A stretch of 64,000 nt of DNA from G963675935 sp963675935. GTDB taxonomy: Bacteria > Planctomycetota > Planctomycetia > Pirellulales > Thermoguttaceae. Numbering within the stretch: position 1 is the first letter of the stretch; each line of letters begins with the position of its first letter. The position numbers and the translations under genes were made by a program. The stretch lies in NCBI GenBank assembly GCA_963675935.2, contig CAXXPV010000005.1, positions 62,001 to 126,000 on the forward strand. Reading direction: 5' to 3'. The notes under the pieces are model-generated. The model saw only the letters and a list, made by a program, of their open reading frames with translations. It was not told where the DNA came from and searched no databases. This document shows positions 8,865 to 16,950 of this stretch, piece by piece.

Positions 8865-9403
8865 AGATGTTCTTTCTGATTCTGGCTCTTGCCGCAACGC
8901 CGGCTGTTTACGGCAGCGATTGCACCGCCCTGGTCTCCACCCAAGGCGCGATAGTGACGATCGAGAAGGCGGCGATGCCGACGCCCGCCCCGCAATCGGC
9001 ACCGGGTGCCGCAACGGTTGGCGGTCCGATCGACGTCTACCGCAACGCCCGGGATTTGATCGATAAAGGGAATGACCTGGCGGACCGTGGCAAGGCCATT
9101 CTGGATCAGGCACAACGCGATGGCAAGATCACCGTCGATATTCGCCTTCCTGCAACGCCATCGTCGACTTGCCCACAAGGTTGGACCTGCAATGGCAATA
9201 GTTGCACTCGAACGAGGGATACAACTAAGTTGCCCGACATGCCTTCCTCTGCCACATCTTCGTGTCACGGGGATTGTCCAAACGGTGTCTGTCCCGCAGA
9301 TGCCGGAGTGCGTCAGAAACCGTCCGAGGCTTCGGATGCGGAAGATGCGACAACGGATGGCCACGTCCGTTCTGTGCGTCGCCTCTGCAGGTGGCGTAGA
9401 TGA
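8861..9403 (+). CDS. Secreted cysteine-rich protein
   Basis: A 180-residue protein with a clear signal peptide: MKMFFLILALAATPAVYGS, cleavage likely after YGS. The mature part has a helical RNARDLIDKGNDLADRGKAI segment and a cysteine-rich tail (CPQGWTCNGNSC, CHGDCPNGVC) that could form disulfides. It starts in an ATGA overlap with the peptidase gene and ends in another with the next gene. The family is unknown; the position suggests a lysis accessory of spanin type, but no lipobox is seen. Confidence 0.6.
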   Translation: MKMFFLILALAATPAVYGSDCTALVSTQGAIVTIEKAAMPTPAPQSAPGAATVGGPIDVYRNARDLIDKGNDLADRGKAILDQAQRDGKITVDIRLPATPSSTCPQGWTCNGNSCTRTRDTTKLPDMPSSATSSCHGDCPNGVCPADAGVRQKPSEASDAEDATTDGHVRSVRRLCRWRR

Positions 9404-9696
9404 CAAACCGCCAGACGATCGAGGAATTCTGTTTTCAGCGATCCTGGCGACTTCGTTGCCGACGTGAGGACTCGCGGTGGCTGATTGGGTTGGCACTGGA
9501 TGCGCTGCCCGATCGGCCGCCCGAGGCCGGTTCGGATCGCTACGAGGATTGGCGGGCCGTATTGAAGGAGCGGATTCGTGACCGTGTGTCGCATCGTTGC
9601 CAGAATCCGGTGGTTGTCTGGTTTCTGCTTAACATCCTCTCGTCAATCATCGTCAGGTTGGTTCTCGAGTGGTGGTTCAATCGGAAGAAGGAATGA
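9400..9696 (+). CDS. Small protein with C-terminal membrane helix
   Basis: A 98-residue protein with a soluble, charged N-terminal part and a C-terminal hydrophobic helix (VVVWFLLNILSSIIVRLVL) followed by WWFNRKKE. It is coupled to the previous gene by an ATGA. A single-helix tail-anchored protein next to a peptidase and a signal-peptide protein fits a holin or holin-modulator role, which is an inference from size and place only. Confidence 0.55.
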   Translation: MTNRQTIEEFCFQRSWRLRCRREDSRWLIGLALDALPDRPPEAGSDRYEDWRAVLKERIRDRVSHRCQNPVVVWFLLNILSSIIVRLVLEWWFNRKKE

Positions 9697-9702
9697 GTAC
9701 CA

Positions 9703-9993
9703 ATGGAAACGCCAATCTTCGCTCCGTACATCCAGTTGGGATTTGCCGGGTTCGCATTTCTGCTGGTACTCGTGATCGTCTGGTTGATCCGCCAGTTGCT
9801 CGGCATTCTCGATAAGACGAACAAGATCATCGCCGGCAACACCGAGGCGATCAATCGGGTTCATGAGGCCAGCGAAGACCTCAAGGTGCTGATGAAAGAG
9901 ATTCGCGACCAGTTGTTTCAACGCCCGTGCTTGTTGCAGAAGGAACACCATGCCAAAAAGTCCCATGAAGATCGAACTGCGGAAGCTGAGTGA
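9703..9993 (+). CDS. Holin-like small membrane protein
   Basis: A 96-residue protein with one strong N-terminal membrane helix (FAGFAFLLVLVIVWLIRQLL) and a helical, charged cytoplasmic tail with heptad-like spacing (IIAGNTEAINRVHEASEDLK). Topology and size are those of small phage holins or of DUF-type lysis regulators. The last 44 bases overlap the methyltransferase gene, which is longer than elsewhere in the block, so the natural end may differ in relatives. Confidence 0.5.
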   Translation: METPIFAPYIQLGFAGFAFLLVLVIVWLIRQLLGILDKTNKIIAGNTEAINRVHEASEDLKVLMKEIRDQLFQRPCLLQKEHHAKKSHEDRTAEAE

Positions 9994-11311
9994 GATCAAG
10001 CCATACCCCGGCAATCCGCGGCAGAACGACGCTGCGGTTGACGCCGTGGCGGCTTCGCTCAAAGAGTTTGGCTTTCGCCAGCCCATCGTCGTCGACACCG
10101 ACGGCGTGATTATCTGCGGTCACACGCGATTCAAAGCCGCACACAAATTGAGCTTTGAAGAGGTGCCTGTTCATGTCGCCACGGACCTCACGCCGGCTCA
10201 GATCAAGGCCTACCGGATTGCCGACAACAAGACGGCAGACCTGGCCGTGTGGGACTTCGAACTCCTGCCGATCGAGTTGGCCGAGCTCCAGGGCATGGAT
10301 GTCGATCTGGGATTGCTGGGGTTCTCAAAGGATGATCTGGCGAGGTTACTCGATCCGGGCGTAAAGGATGGCCTTTGCGATCCCGATGAGGTCCCGGCGC
10401 CACCAGATGAGGCGATTACTAAGCCGGGCGACCTGTGGATCCTCGGCGATCACCGCTTGCTTTGCGGCGACAGTAGCAAGCCGGAAGACTTGGACCGGCT
10501 TCTCGATGGCGAGAAGATTCAACTGGTCAATTCCGACCCGCCGTACAACGTGGCCGTGGCGCCGCGAACGAACAACGCCTGGGCGTCGGGCGAACGTCGC
10601 GGCATGCCCCGGGCGGAATTGGGCGAAGCCTTCGGCGGTTGGGATCCGAAAGAAGCTGCCGAGGGCGGCAAACCGAAGACCGACAAGAAGCTTCGTGCCC
10701 GGGATCGCGTTCTGAAGAACGATTTCGTGTCCGACGAGGAGTTCGATCGACTTCTGAACGCGTGGTTTGGCAACATGGCTCGTGTGCTGCAGCCGGGTCG
10801 TTCGTTCTACATCTGGGGCGGCTACGCCAACTGCGGAAATTATCCGCCGGCGTTGAAAGCCAACAAGATGTTTTTCGCCCAGGCAGTCATCTGGGTGAAG
10901 GAGCATCCAGTGCTTACTCGCAAGGACTTTATGGGCAACCACGAGTGGTGTTTTTATGGTTGGCGTGAAGGGGCCGGCCACAAGTTCTTCGGGCCAAACA
11001 ATGCCACGGATGTTTGGAGCGTCAAAAAGGTCAGTCCGAACAAGATGGTTCACCTGACCGAGAAGCCGGTCGAGTTGGCCATTCGTGCGATGCAGTATTC
11101 CTCGCACGCCGGCGAGAATGTGCTCGATCTCTTTGGCGGCAGTGGCAGCACATTGATCGGTGCCGAACAAACCGGTCGTCATGCGTTCCTGATGGAATTG
11201 GATGCCCTCTACTGCGATGTCATCGTCGAACGTTGGGAGAAGTTCACGGGCAAAAAGGCTGAACGAGAACCGGCTGTTGAAGCCCAGGAAACCAAGGAGG
11301 CCTCTGTATGA
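9950..11311 (+). CDS. ParB-N / beta-class DNA methyltransferase
   Basis: A 453-residue protein. Residues 1-100 form a ParB/Sulfiredoxin-type domain (IKPYPGNPRQNDAAVDAVAA, then ICGHTRFKAAHKL). The rest is an amino-methyltransferase with motif IV DPPYNV near residue 196 and the AdoMet-binding motif FGGSGST near residue 394; the catalytic motif precedes the AdoMet motif, as in the beta class of N4-cytosine or N6-adenine enzymes. Such fusions are common in phages and probably modify phage DNA against host restriction, or mark it for packaging. No cognate nuclease is nearby. AAGGA lies ahead of the ATG at 9950. Confidence 0.85.
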   Translation: MPKSPMKIELRKLSEIKPYPGNPRQNDAAVDAVAASLKEFGFRQPIVVDTDGVIICGHTRFKAAHKLSFEEVPVHVATDLTPAQIKAYRIADNKTADLAVWDFELLPIELAELQGMDVDLGLLGFSKDDLARLLDPGVKDGLCDPDEVPAPPDEAITKPGDLWILGDHRLLCGDSSKPEDLDRLLDGEKIQLVNSDPPYNVAVAPRTNNAWASGERRGMPRAELGEAFGGWDPKEAAEGGKPKTDKKLRARDRVLKNDFVSDEEFDRLLNAWFGNMARVLQPGRSFYIWGGYANCGNYPPALKANKMFFAQAVIWVKEHPVLTRKDFMGNHEWCFYGWREGAGHKFFGPNNATDVWSVKKVSPNKMVHLTEKPVELAIRAMQYSSHAGENVLDLFGGSGSTLIGAEQTGRHAFLMELDALYCDVIVERWEKFTGKKAEREPAVEAQETKEASV

Positions 11312-11733
11312 TCTACCTTGCATCGCCCTACTCTCACGCAGATGCAAATATTCGGCAACGACGTTTCGAAGTGGCGTGTCGTGCTGCGGCCAAGCTGATC
11401 TGTCAGGGGCAGACGGTCTTTTCGCCCATTGCGCACAGCCATGCGATCTGCGCTTACGGTGTACCACTCGATTGGCGGTTCTGGGAACGCCACGATCGCC
11501 GCTATTTGGAGGCGTGTGACGAGGTCGTGGTTCTTCTGATCGACGGCTGGCGGGAGAGCGTTGGTGTTCAGGCGGAGATTGCCCTGGCACGTGAACTAGG
11601 CAAGCCGGTGTCGTTTCTGCACGCCAACGTCTCAATGGAGTCAACGCAGGCGTTGGGCTCAATGGATTCGCGAAGATTGAATCGTGACTCTACTCCGCCA
11701 AACGTTTCAAGTCCTTGCCGAACTTCTGATTGA
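11308..11733 (+). CDS. DUF1937-family deoxyribosyltransferase-like protein
   Basis: A 141-residue protein whose start (MIYLASPYSHAD) and body (QGQTVFSPIAHSHAI, then WERHDRRYLEACDEVVVLLI, then SVGVQAEIALARELGKPV) match the DUF1937 family, a relative of nucleoside 2-deoxyribosyltransferases common in phages. It may act in nucleotide salvage or base modification, and it directly follows a DNA methyltransferase in an ATGA overlap. The last ~30 residues are low in quality and overlap the reverse-strand antitoxin gene, so the natural end may have been extended by mutation. Confidence 0.7.
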   Translation: MIYLASPYSHADANIRQRRFEVACRAAAKLICQGQTVFSPIAHSHAICAYGVPLDWRFWERHDRRYLEACDEVVVLLIDGWRESVGVQAEIALARELGKPVSFLHANVSMESTQALGSMDSRRLNRDSTPPNVSSPCRTSD

Positions 11734-11917
11734 TCTTGTCTAGCGAAGCTCGAAGCTTCTTTTGTCGGGCCTTATCGCGGACCGGAGAAATCAACAGCGA
11801 ATCGCCGTTCGTGGTGACTTCCAAAGGGGTGTCGTCCGTAATGTCTAACATCTCCAGGATCGGCTTGTCGATCACCAGCGCCAGGCTGTTGCCGTGTCGG
11901 ATTAGAGTTTTTGTCAT
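11690..11917 (-). CDS. AbrB/MazE-type antitoxin-like protein
   Basis: A 75-residue protein with the start at 11917, chosen because AGGAGCC lies before it and the family begins at MTKTLIRHGNSLALVIDK. The first ~45 residues form a swapped-hairpin AbrB DNA-binding domain (LEMLDITDDTPLEVTTNG), followed by a basic helical tail. This is the typical antitoxin of MazEF-like or orphan regulator genes. No toxin gene adjoins it: the neighbour on one side is DUF1937 in the opposite direction, on the other a HARE-HTH protein. It may be a stand-alone regulator of the reverse cassette. Confidence 0.75.
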   Translation of the reverse strand: MTKTLIRHGNSLALVIDKPILEMLDITDDTPLEVTTNGDSLLISPVRDKARQKKLRASLDKINQKFGKDLKRLAE

Positions 11918-12038
11918 GTTTGGCTCCTGATGCTCGTATACACATAGTGTATCCCACACCGGAGATCGGGGCAAGTCGGAGGCGAACACGTAAGAAACCC
12001 CAGCCAAGGCCGGGGTAAGTGAGGAGGAGGACATGAGG

Positions 12039-12623
12039 CTATCGTTTGGCGATGAACTTTCCGCGTTCGGTCTTCACAAATCGCGAGGCTTCGCCCTTCT
12101 TGGCAATCTCGCGAATGATCGCCGAGAAGATCGTGGCATGGGGTGTCTTGCCGCCTGGCGATTTCCAAATGCCGTTGGCCTCGGCCGTCTCGACAATCTC
12201 CTTGGCCGTCATCGGCTCGTCCGACTCTTGGAGAACCTGTGCGGCGGCATCCAGTCCGCTCACACGTTTCTCCATGGGAGCCTTCGGGACCTGCGTTCGC
12301 ACAGGGGTGTCAGCCTTCTTGTCATCCAGCGGTTCGTTGGTGGCGTTTTTTACCGTGGCCCCCGACGTTTGCGTCGGTTGGGCCGTTGGCTCGGCGTTGG
12401 CCTTCTTATCGCCCTGGTCCTTCTTTGCGGTTGTGGGGCAATCCTTGCCACCGATGGCCGCACGCAGCCTGGCGGGCGATTTGATCCGGACCTTCTTGTT
12501 GGTGTCCAGATTCGTGGCATCCCATCCACCAAAACGGCTGGCCGCGTCGATTCGCACACGAACCACCTTGTTGGTCACCTTGGCCGTGTAGATTTCGCCA
12601 ATCGTCACTTCGTTCTTCTTCAT
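12039..12623 (-). CDS. HARE-HTH domain protein
   Basis: A 194-residue protein starting at 12623 with AAGGAGA before it. An N-terminal beta-rich part (EVTIGEIYTAKVTNKVVRVR) is joined by a long charged, low-complexity linker (KKADTPVRTQVPKAP) to a C-terminal HARE-HTH winged helix (AAAQVLQESDEPMTAKEIVE, then HATIFSAIIREIAKKGEASR, then FVKTERGKFIAK). HARE-HTH domains bind DNA and are found in restriction, chromatin and polymerase-associated proteins. It lies in a four-gene reverse block, opposite to the rest of the prophage, and may act in modification or transcription control. Confidence 0.75.
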   Translation of the reverse strand: MKKNEVTIGEIYTAKVTNKVVRVRIDAASRFGGWDATNLDTNKKVRIKSPARLRAAIGGKDCPTTAKKDQGDKKANAEPTAQPTQTSGATVKNATNEPLDDKKADTPVRTQVPKAPMEKRVSGLDAAAQVLQESDEPMTAKEIVETAEANGIWKSPGGKTPHATIFSAIIREIAKKGEASRFVKTERGKFIAKR

Positions 12624-12658
12624 CGCAATTCTCCTTGGAAATATGAAACAGGGGTTTG

Positions 12659-12928
12659 TTACGGTACAAAGTTCATTCCGCATTCGCTGCAGAGCACAGT
12701 TTCGTCATCTTGCCACACAAGCCGGTCTTGCCGGCGTTCACCACACCCGGGACAGGCGAATTGGGTATCAACCAACTCCGAGTCTGGCGGATCGATCTCC
12801 TCCGCGACCGCCAGAAGGATGTCGATCAGATCGTTGGCATCAATCTTCGGCGATCGTTGGCCAGCATCAATGGCCTTCTGCATGGTGGCAGCCACTCGGC
12901 GAATGGCATTGGCAACTTGCGTTCGCAT
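12659..12928 (-). CDS. Small zinc-ribbon protein
   Basis: An 89-residue protein with the start at 12928 after an AAGGAG site. The N-terminal half is helical (TQVANAIRRVAATMQKAIDA), the C-terminal half a zinc ribbon with CPGC and CSECG pairs about 27 residues apart. No family is assigned. It is the second gene of the reverse block transcribed toward the HARE-HTH gene and ends 35 bases before that gene's start, so they are likely one operon. Confidence 0.6.
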   Translation of the reverse strand: MRTQVANAIRRVAATMQKAIDAGQRSPKIDANDLIDILLAVAEEIDPPDSELVDTQFACPGCGERRQDRLVWQDDETVLCSECGMNFVP

Positions 12929-12941
12929 CGTTGTGTCTCCT

Positions 12942-13280
12942 TCATCCGTAAATGCGTTTTGCCAAGTCGGCGGCCAGGAAATCAACCACCGCCTGGCTCT
13001 TGACCGAGGCTGCCGGGGTGTCCATTCCGCGGTCCCAATGAAAAACCGTTTCTTTGTTCTTCAGCCGGGCAACCCAAAGCTTCGAGATGCGGCTGTCGCC
13101 CAACTCCCAATCCGGGCAGTCGGCGTGTTCCGAAAAGACCAGGGCGTCGAAGCAATAGTCCCCGATCGTTCCGCGAACCCAGGCACCGCCAGAGGTCGTT
13201 CGTCGTTCGAGCTTCGTGATCCGGAGGTCGGCTCCCAACTCGGCCTTGGTTGCGTTTCTCGTTTTGCGTTTCTCGGTCAT
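12942..13280 (-). CDS. Small conserved phage protein, DUF7678-like
   Basis: A 112-residue protein starting at 13280 (MTEKRKTRN), first gene of the reverse block. The body has a single beta-rich domain with WVRGTIGDYCFDALVFSEHA and DSRISKLWVARL, a pattern I associate with the DUF7678 family, although I cannot verify this here. The C terminus is helical (QAVVDFLAADLAKRIYG). Function unknown. Its promoter must lie in the spacer shared with the divergent packaging genes. Confidence 0.6.
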   Translation of the reverse strand: MTEKRKTRNATKAELGADLRITKLERRTTSGGAWVRGTIGDYCFDALVFSEHADCPDWELGDSRISKLWVARLKNKETVFHWDRGMDTPAASVKSQAVVDFLAADLAKRIYG

Positions 13281-13427
13281 CTTCGTTCTCCGTGCGTTTG
13301 GTGTTCGATGTTCAACCCTACATACACACATGAGCCATTTTTTCGATGAAACATCAAGCGGATTTCCAGGCCGTTTCGCAAGAGTTTTGTAATTGATGTG
13401 TAATCGTTCGCATGGAAAGGCTCGCGG
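13281..13427. promoter_or_regulatory. Divergent promoter region
   Basis: A 147-base spacer separates the reverse cassette (last start at 13280) from the packaging genes (first start at 13428), so promoters for both directions should lie here. It is AT-richer than the flanks, with a TTTTTT run and the repeated half-sites GATGAAACATCA and ATTGATGTGTAAT that could be operators. No exact -35/-10 pair could be assigned. Confidence 0.45.
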
Positions 13428-13652
13428 ATGAGTGAACATAACCCTGAAGGACGGCAACATGGCCCATTGAACCCCCAGGCGTTACGGCTGGCGGACATAG
13501 CTCGCATTCTTTCGGCATCGAGCGCAAGCCCCATCACCGTCGAAATGCTCGATGAAGACATTGCCAACGGCGCGCCGAAGAATCCCGACGGAACAATCAA
13601 TTTGGTTCATTATGGAGCTTGGTTGGTGAAGGAGGTCAGCAGTGGCAATTGA
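13428..13652 (+). CDS. Small HTH-like protein, terminase small-subunit candidate
   Basis: A 74-residue protein with RLADIARILSASSASPITVE as a helix-turn-helix-like core and a conserved end, NLVHYGAWLVKE. It overlaps the large terminase gene by a few bases. Its fold-length core is visibly related to the first ~65 residues of that terminase (PTELVRLLNSTPLGEVLSER, then HVDLFRYVAWLAAI). Size, place and DNA-binding look make it a candidate small terminase subunit, but this is inferred, not recognised by family. Confidence 0.6.
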   Translation: MSEHNPEGRQHGPLNPQALRLADIARILSASSASPITVEMLDEDIANGAPKNPDGTINLVHYGAWLVKEVSSGN

Positions 13653-15906
13653 TCCACGCCAACTCCGACCGACCGAACTCGTGCGACTGTTGAACTCGAC
13701 TCCGCTCGGCGAGGTGCTGAGCGAGCGGCAGTTGCTGCGCCACCGTTCTCGTGCCGGATTTCGCATCGGCAACGACCGGCATGTCGACCTCTTCCGCTAC
13801 GTGGCATGGTTGGCAGCGATCCATCACGAGCCGCCTGCGGAATCCGGTATCGATCCTTACGAGACGATGAAGGATCGTGCTCGGGCGAGGAACGCGGCGT
13901 TATCGCTCGCCGGTCGCGATATCGGTGAACTGCCGGCTGTGGCCAATCCCGATCGAAAACAACGGGCGGCAACCGACTTCAAGTTCTTCTGCGAGGCGTA
14001 TTTCCCATTCACATTCCATCTTGCTTGGTCGCCCGACCACGTGAAGGTTATCACGAAGATCGAGCAGGCCGTTCTGCACGGCGGGCTCTTTGCGATGGCG
14101 ATGCCACGCGGCAGCGGCAAGACGAGCATCTGCGAGTGCGCGTGCATTTGGGCGGTCCTTTTTGGCCATCGTGACTTCGTCTGCCTGATCGGCAGCGATG
14201 AAGGCCATGCGATGGATATGCTCGAATCGATCAAGACGGAACTCGACAGCAATGATTTGCTCTTGGAGGACTTCCCGGAGGTCGTCTATCCGATCCAGTG
14301 CCTCGACGGGATCGCCAACCGCTGCAGCGGGCAGCTCTACAAGGAGCAACGCACGCACATCGGTTGGACTGCTCGGGAAGTCGTCATGCCGACGATCGCT
14401 GGCAGCCGGGCTTCGAGCGCAATCATCAAGGTTGCCGGCATCACCGGACGCATTCGTGGCATGAAGTTCAAGCGTGCGGACGGCCATTCGGTTCGACCGT
14501 CGTTGGTCGTGCTAGACGATCCACAGACCGACGAGTCGGCACGCAGTATCTCGCAATGTGCCACGCGGGAAAGTATTCTCGCCGGCGCCGTCCTCGGTCT
14601 TGCTGGTCCAGGCAAGAAGATCGCCGGCGTCATGCCTTGCACCGTCATTCGGCCGGATGACATGGCTGATCGTATTCTCAGCCGAGATAAGCATCCCCAG
14701 TGGCAAGGCGAGCGGACCAAAATGGTCTACTCGTTTCCCACCGACGAAAATCTCTGGCAGAAGTACGCCGAGATCCGCTCCGAAAGCCTCCGGGCAGAAC
14801 GAGGCCTAGCGGATGCCACCAAGTTCTATCGGCAACATCGTGAAGAGATGGACGTTGGTGCCGGCATCGCTTGGCCGGAACGATACAACCACGATGAACT
14901 GTCGGCGATCCAGCACGCCATGAACCTCCGGCTTCAGGACGAACGGGCGTTCTGGGCTGAGTACCAAAACGAGCCGCTGCCGGAGGAGACGGTTCAAGAT
15001 GACGAATTGACGGCCGACCAAGTGGCTGCCAAGTTCAATCGCATCAGTCGTGGCGACGTTCCGGTGGGCTGCAACCACCTGACCATGTTCGTCGATGTTC
15101 AGGCATCGCTCCTCTTTTACGTGATCGCAGCCTGGGAGGACGATTTCACCGGCTACGTGATCGACTACGGTGCCTATCCCGACCAGAATCGGGCCTATTT
15201 CACCCTGCGCGATGCGCAACCGACCTTGTCCCATGTCTCGAAGGGGGCTGGCCTCGAGGGCTCGATCTACGCTGGACTGGAGGAGTTGATCAATCGCAGT
15301 CTCAGCCGCGAATGGCACCGCGACGATGGCGCCGGCATGCGGATCGAGCGTTGCCTGATCGACGCCAATTGGGGTTCATCGACCGACGTTGTCTATCAAT
15401 TCTGCCGTCAAAGCGCCCACTCGGCCGTGTTGTTGCCAAGCCACGGCCGGTTCGTCGGAGCATCGAGCATCCCGTTTTCCGAATACAAGCGGAAACTCGG
15501 CGACCGAGTCGGTTTGAACTGGCGGATTCCCAACGTCCAAGGCAAACGCGCCGTGCGTCACGCCGTCTTCGACACGAACTACTGGAAGTCCTTCATCCAC
15601 GCCCGTCTTGCCGTAGCGATGGGCGATCGTGGCTGCCTTTCCCTCTTTGGCGACAGCGCAGCAACGCATCGGCACTTTGCCGAACAGGTCACGGCCGAGT
15701 ATCGCGTAAAGACGGAAGGTCGTGGACGTACAGTGGACGAATGGAAGCTGCGAGCCGCCGCCGTCGACAACCACTGGCTGGACTGCCTGGTCGGTTGCGC
15801 CGTGGCGGCTTCCATCCAGGGTGCCATTTTGCCAGGTACGGATACCAAGGCAGCGCCTCGGCGTCCACGAATCAAGTTGTCCGACTTGCAGAGGGGCAAA
15901 CATTAG
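13642..15906 (+). CDS. terL: Large terminase subunit
   Basis: A 754-residue protein, longer than usual for TerL because of an added N-terminal DNA-binding-like domain (residues 1-110). The GTG at 13642 follows AAGGAGG. The ATPase core shows Walker A MPRGSGKTS near residue 154 and Walker B LVVLDDP near residue 288. A C-terminal RNase H-like nuclease region follows, with MFVDVQ near residue 481 and acidic residues in CLIDANWGSSTDVVYQF. It cuts and pumps DNA into the prohead through the portal. The downstream gene order (connectors, portal, capsid) supports the call. Confidence 0.85.
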   Translation: MAIDPRQLRPTELVRLLNSTPLGEVLSERQLLRHRSRAGFRIGNDRHVDLFRYVAWLAAIHHEPPAESGIDPYETMKDRARARNAALSLAGRDIGELPAVANPDRKQRAATDFKFFCEAYFPFTFHLAWSPDHVKVITKIEQAVLHGGLFAMAMPRGSGKTSICECACIWAVLFGHRDFVCLIGSDEGHAMDMLESIKTELDSNDLLLEDFPEVVYPIQCLDGIANRCSGQLYKEQRTHIGWTAREVVMPTIAGSRASSAIIKVAGITGRIRGMKFKRADGHSVRPSLVVLDDPQTDESARSISQCATRESILAGAVLGLAGPGKKIAGVMPCTVIRPDDMADRILSRDKHPQWQGERTKMVYSFPTDENLWQKYAEIRSESLRAERGLADATKFYRQHREEMDVGAGIAWPERYNHDELSAIQHAMNLRLQDERAFWAEYQNEPLPEETVQDDELTADQVAAKFNRISRGDVPVGCNHLTMFVDVQASLLFYVIAAWEDDFTGYVIDYGAYPDQNRAYFTLRDAQPTLSHVSKGAGLEGSIYAGLEELINRSLSREWHRDDGAGMRIERCLIDANWGSSTDVVYQFCRQSAHSAVLLPSHGRFVGASSIPFSEYKRKLGDRVGLNWRIPNVQGKRAVRHAVFDTNYWKSFIHARLAVAMGDRGCLSLFGDSAATHRHFAEQVTAEYRVKTEGRGRTVDEWKLRAAAVDNHWLDCLVGCAVAASIQGAILPGTDTKAAPRRPRIKLSDLQRGKH

Positions 15907-15907
15907 A

Positions 15908-16081
15908 ATGACCAACAACAACGACAAGAAGGAGCAAGTCGGCCTTGTGTGCCGGTGGTGTGGTTGCCGCCATTTCCACGTGGTCTACGTTCGCCCACGT
16001 CCTGGTGGCCGGATTATGCGCCGCCGCGAATGTCGGCATTGCGGCAAGCGAATTACGACCTGGGAGACCGCATTGGGCTGA
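15908..16081 (+). CDS. NrdR-like zinc-ribbon protein, copy 1
   Basis: A 57-residue protein starting one base after the terminase stop codon. It is almost entirely one zinc ribbon: CRWCG, then RPRPGGRIMRRRECRHCGK with RITTWE, the same spacing as the N-terminal ribbon of the NrdR repressor but without the ATP cone. Such mini-ribbons may bind DNA or RNA. A paralogue lies 90 bases downstream, so the two probably arose by tandem duplication. Confidence 0.6.
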   Translation: MTNNNDKKEQVGLVCRWCGCRHFHVVYVRPRPGGRIMRRRECRHCGKRITTWETALG

Positions 16082-16172
16082 TTTGGGGGAGCAAAGAAGT
16101 CTGCCAGGTCCCGGGCTCATTGACTGAAATATCGCACTGCGATTCGCATTTCACTTGGCAGCGGAGGCGACG

Positions 16173-16361
16173 ATGACGGCCGACGTCAATTCCTCGAACC
16201 AGCCGCCCACCTCCGATCGCGGCCTTATCTGCCGCACCTGCGGTTGCAAGCGTCTTCGCGTCATCTACACCCGAGCCCATCGCAACGGCTGCTTAGTTCG
16301 CCGCCGCGAATGTCGCCACTGCGGCCGACGTGTGACGACACGAGAACGAGTTGTCAGCTGA
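16173..16361 (+). CDS. NrdR-like zinc-ribbon protein, copy 2
   Basis: A 62-residue protein. The ATG at 16173 is chosen because GGAGG lies five bases before it. It repeats the ribbon of the previous gene: CRTCG, then RAHRNGCLVRRRECRHCGR and RVTTRE. The two share the RRRECRHCG block and differ mostly at the ends. The stop is followed by an AT-rich spacer before unrelated genes, so this appears to end the packaging operon. Confidence 0.6.
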   Translation: MTADVNSSNQPPTSDRGLICRTCGCKRLRVIYTRAHRNGCLVRRRECRHCGRRVTTRERVVS

Positions 16362-16582
16362 TCCACAAAACCGGCATGCGACACGGTTTTCGGCGTTTGA
16401 ATTGCGCGATGGTAATTTGGGATTTCCCCCTCAGGAAAGGATGCCGGAAATGAAGGCGACTTGACATCGTGTGTATAACGACTAAATTGAATCGCACGAT
16501 TTGAATAAAGTACTGAATGAAAGGTTTTGTAACGCAACGAATTAGGAATTAGTGGTGCTACGAATCACGCTGGGAGTACTTC

Positions 16583-16942
16583 ATGGGATTCTTGCAGAGG
16601 ATATTTGGAAAACAATCGGAAGTAGTGGCGAAGCCTGTTGAGCATGCCATTATTGTACACTTTCAGTATGGTAGCACTGATCTTACAAACCTCTTTGCCA
16701 TCGAAGACGTACTGGAAACGGCCTTAGCCGATGCCCAAGTGGGGGAACTGGATGGCAATGAGGTGGCAACGGATGGCAGCGATGGATACCTATACATGTA
16801 TGGTTCTGATGCTGATCGTCTGTTTGCGGTAATCAGCCCAATCTTAAAGTCCTGCGATTTTATGAAGGGAGCATGCGTAACGTTGAGGTATGGGCCTCCA
16901 TCAGATGGTGTGCAACAGCGCTCAGTCGTAATCGGCACCTAA
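16583..16942 (+). CDS. Unknown cargo protein, first of a pair
   Basis: A 119-residue protein, AT-richer than the phage genes on both sides. The sequence is a single alpha/beta domain: an amphipathic start (MGFLQRIFGK), AIEDVLETALADAQVGELDG, DGYLYMYGSDADRLFAVISP and an ending VTLRYGPPSDGV. I have seen this pattern in bacterial hypothetical proteins of one-domain length but know no function. It lies between packaging and portal genes, where phages often carry accessory genes, and it ends just before a second gene of the same composition. Confidence 0.6.
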   Translation: MGFLQRIFGKQSEVVAKPVEHAIIVHFQYGSTDLTNLFAIEDVLETALADAQVGELDGNEVATDGSDGYLYMYGSDADRLFAVISPILKSCDFMKGACVTLRYGPPSDGVQQRSVVIGT

Positions 16943-16950
16943 CCGACGAG

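Noticed and set aside
13961..14160. Second start for the large terminase near the ATPase core
   Set aside because: AAGGAGG and the GTG at 13642 are well placed, and the N-terminal domain is conserved in pattern with the gene before it, so the long form is preferred.
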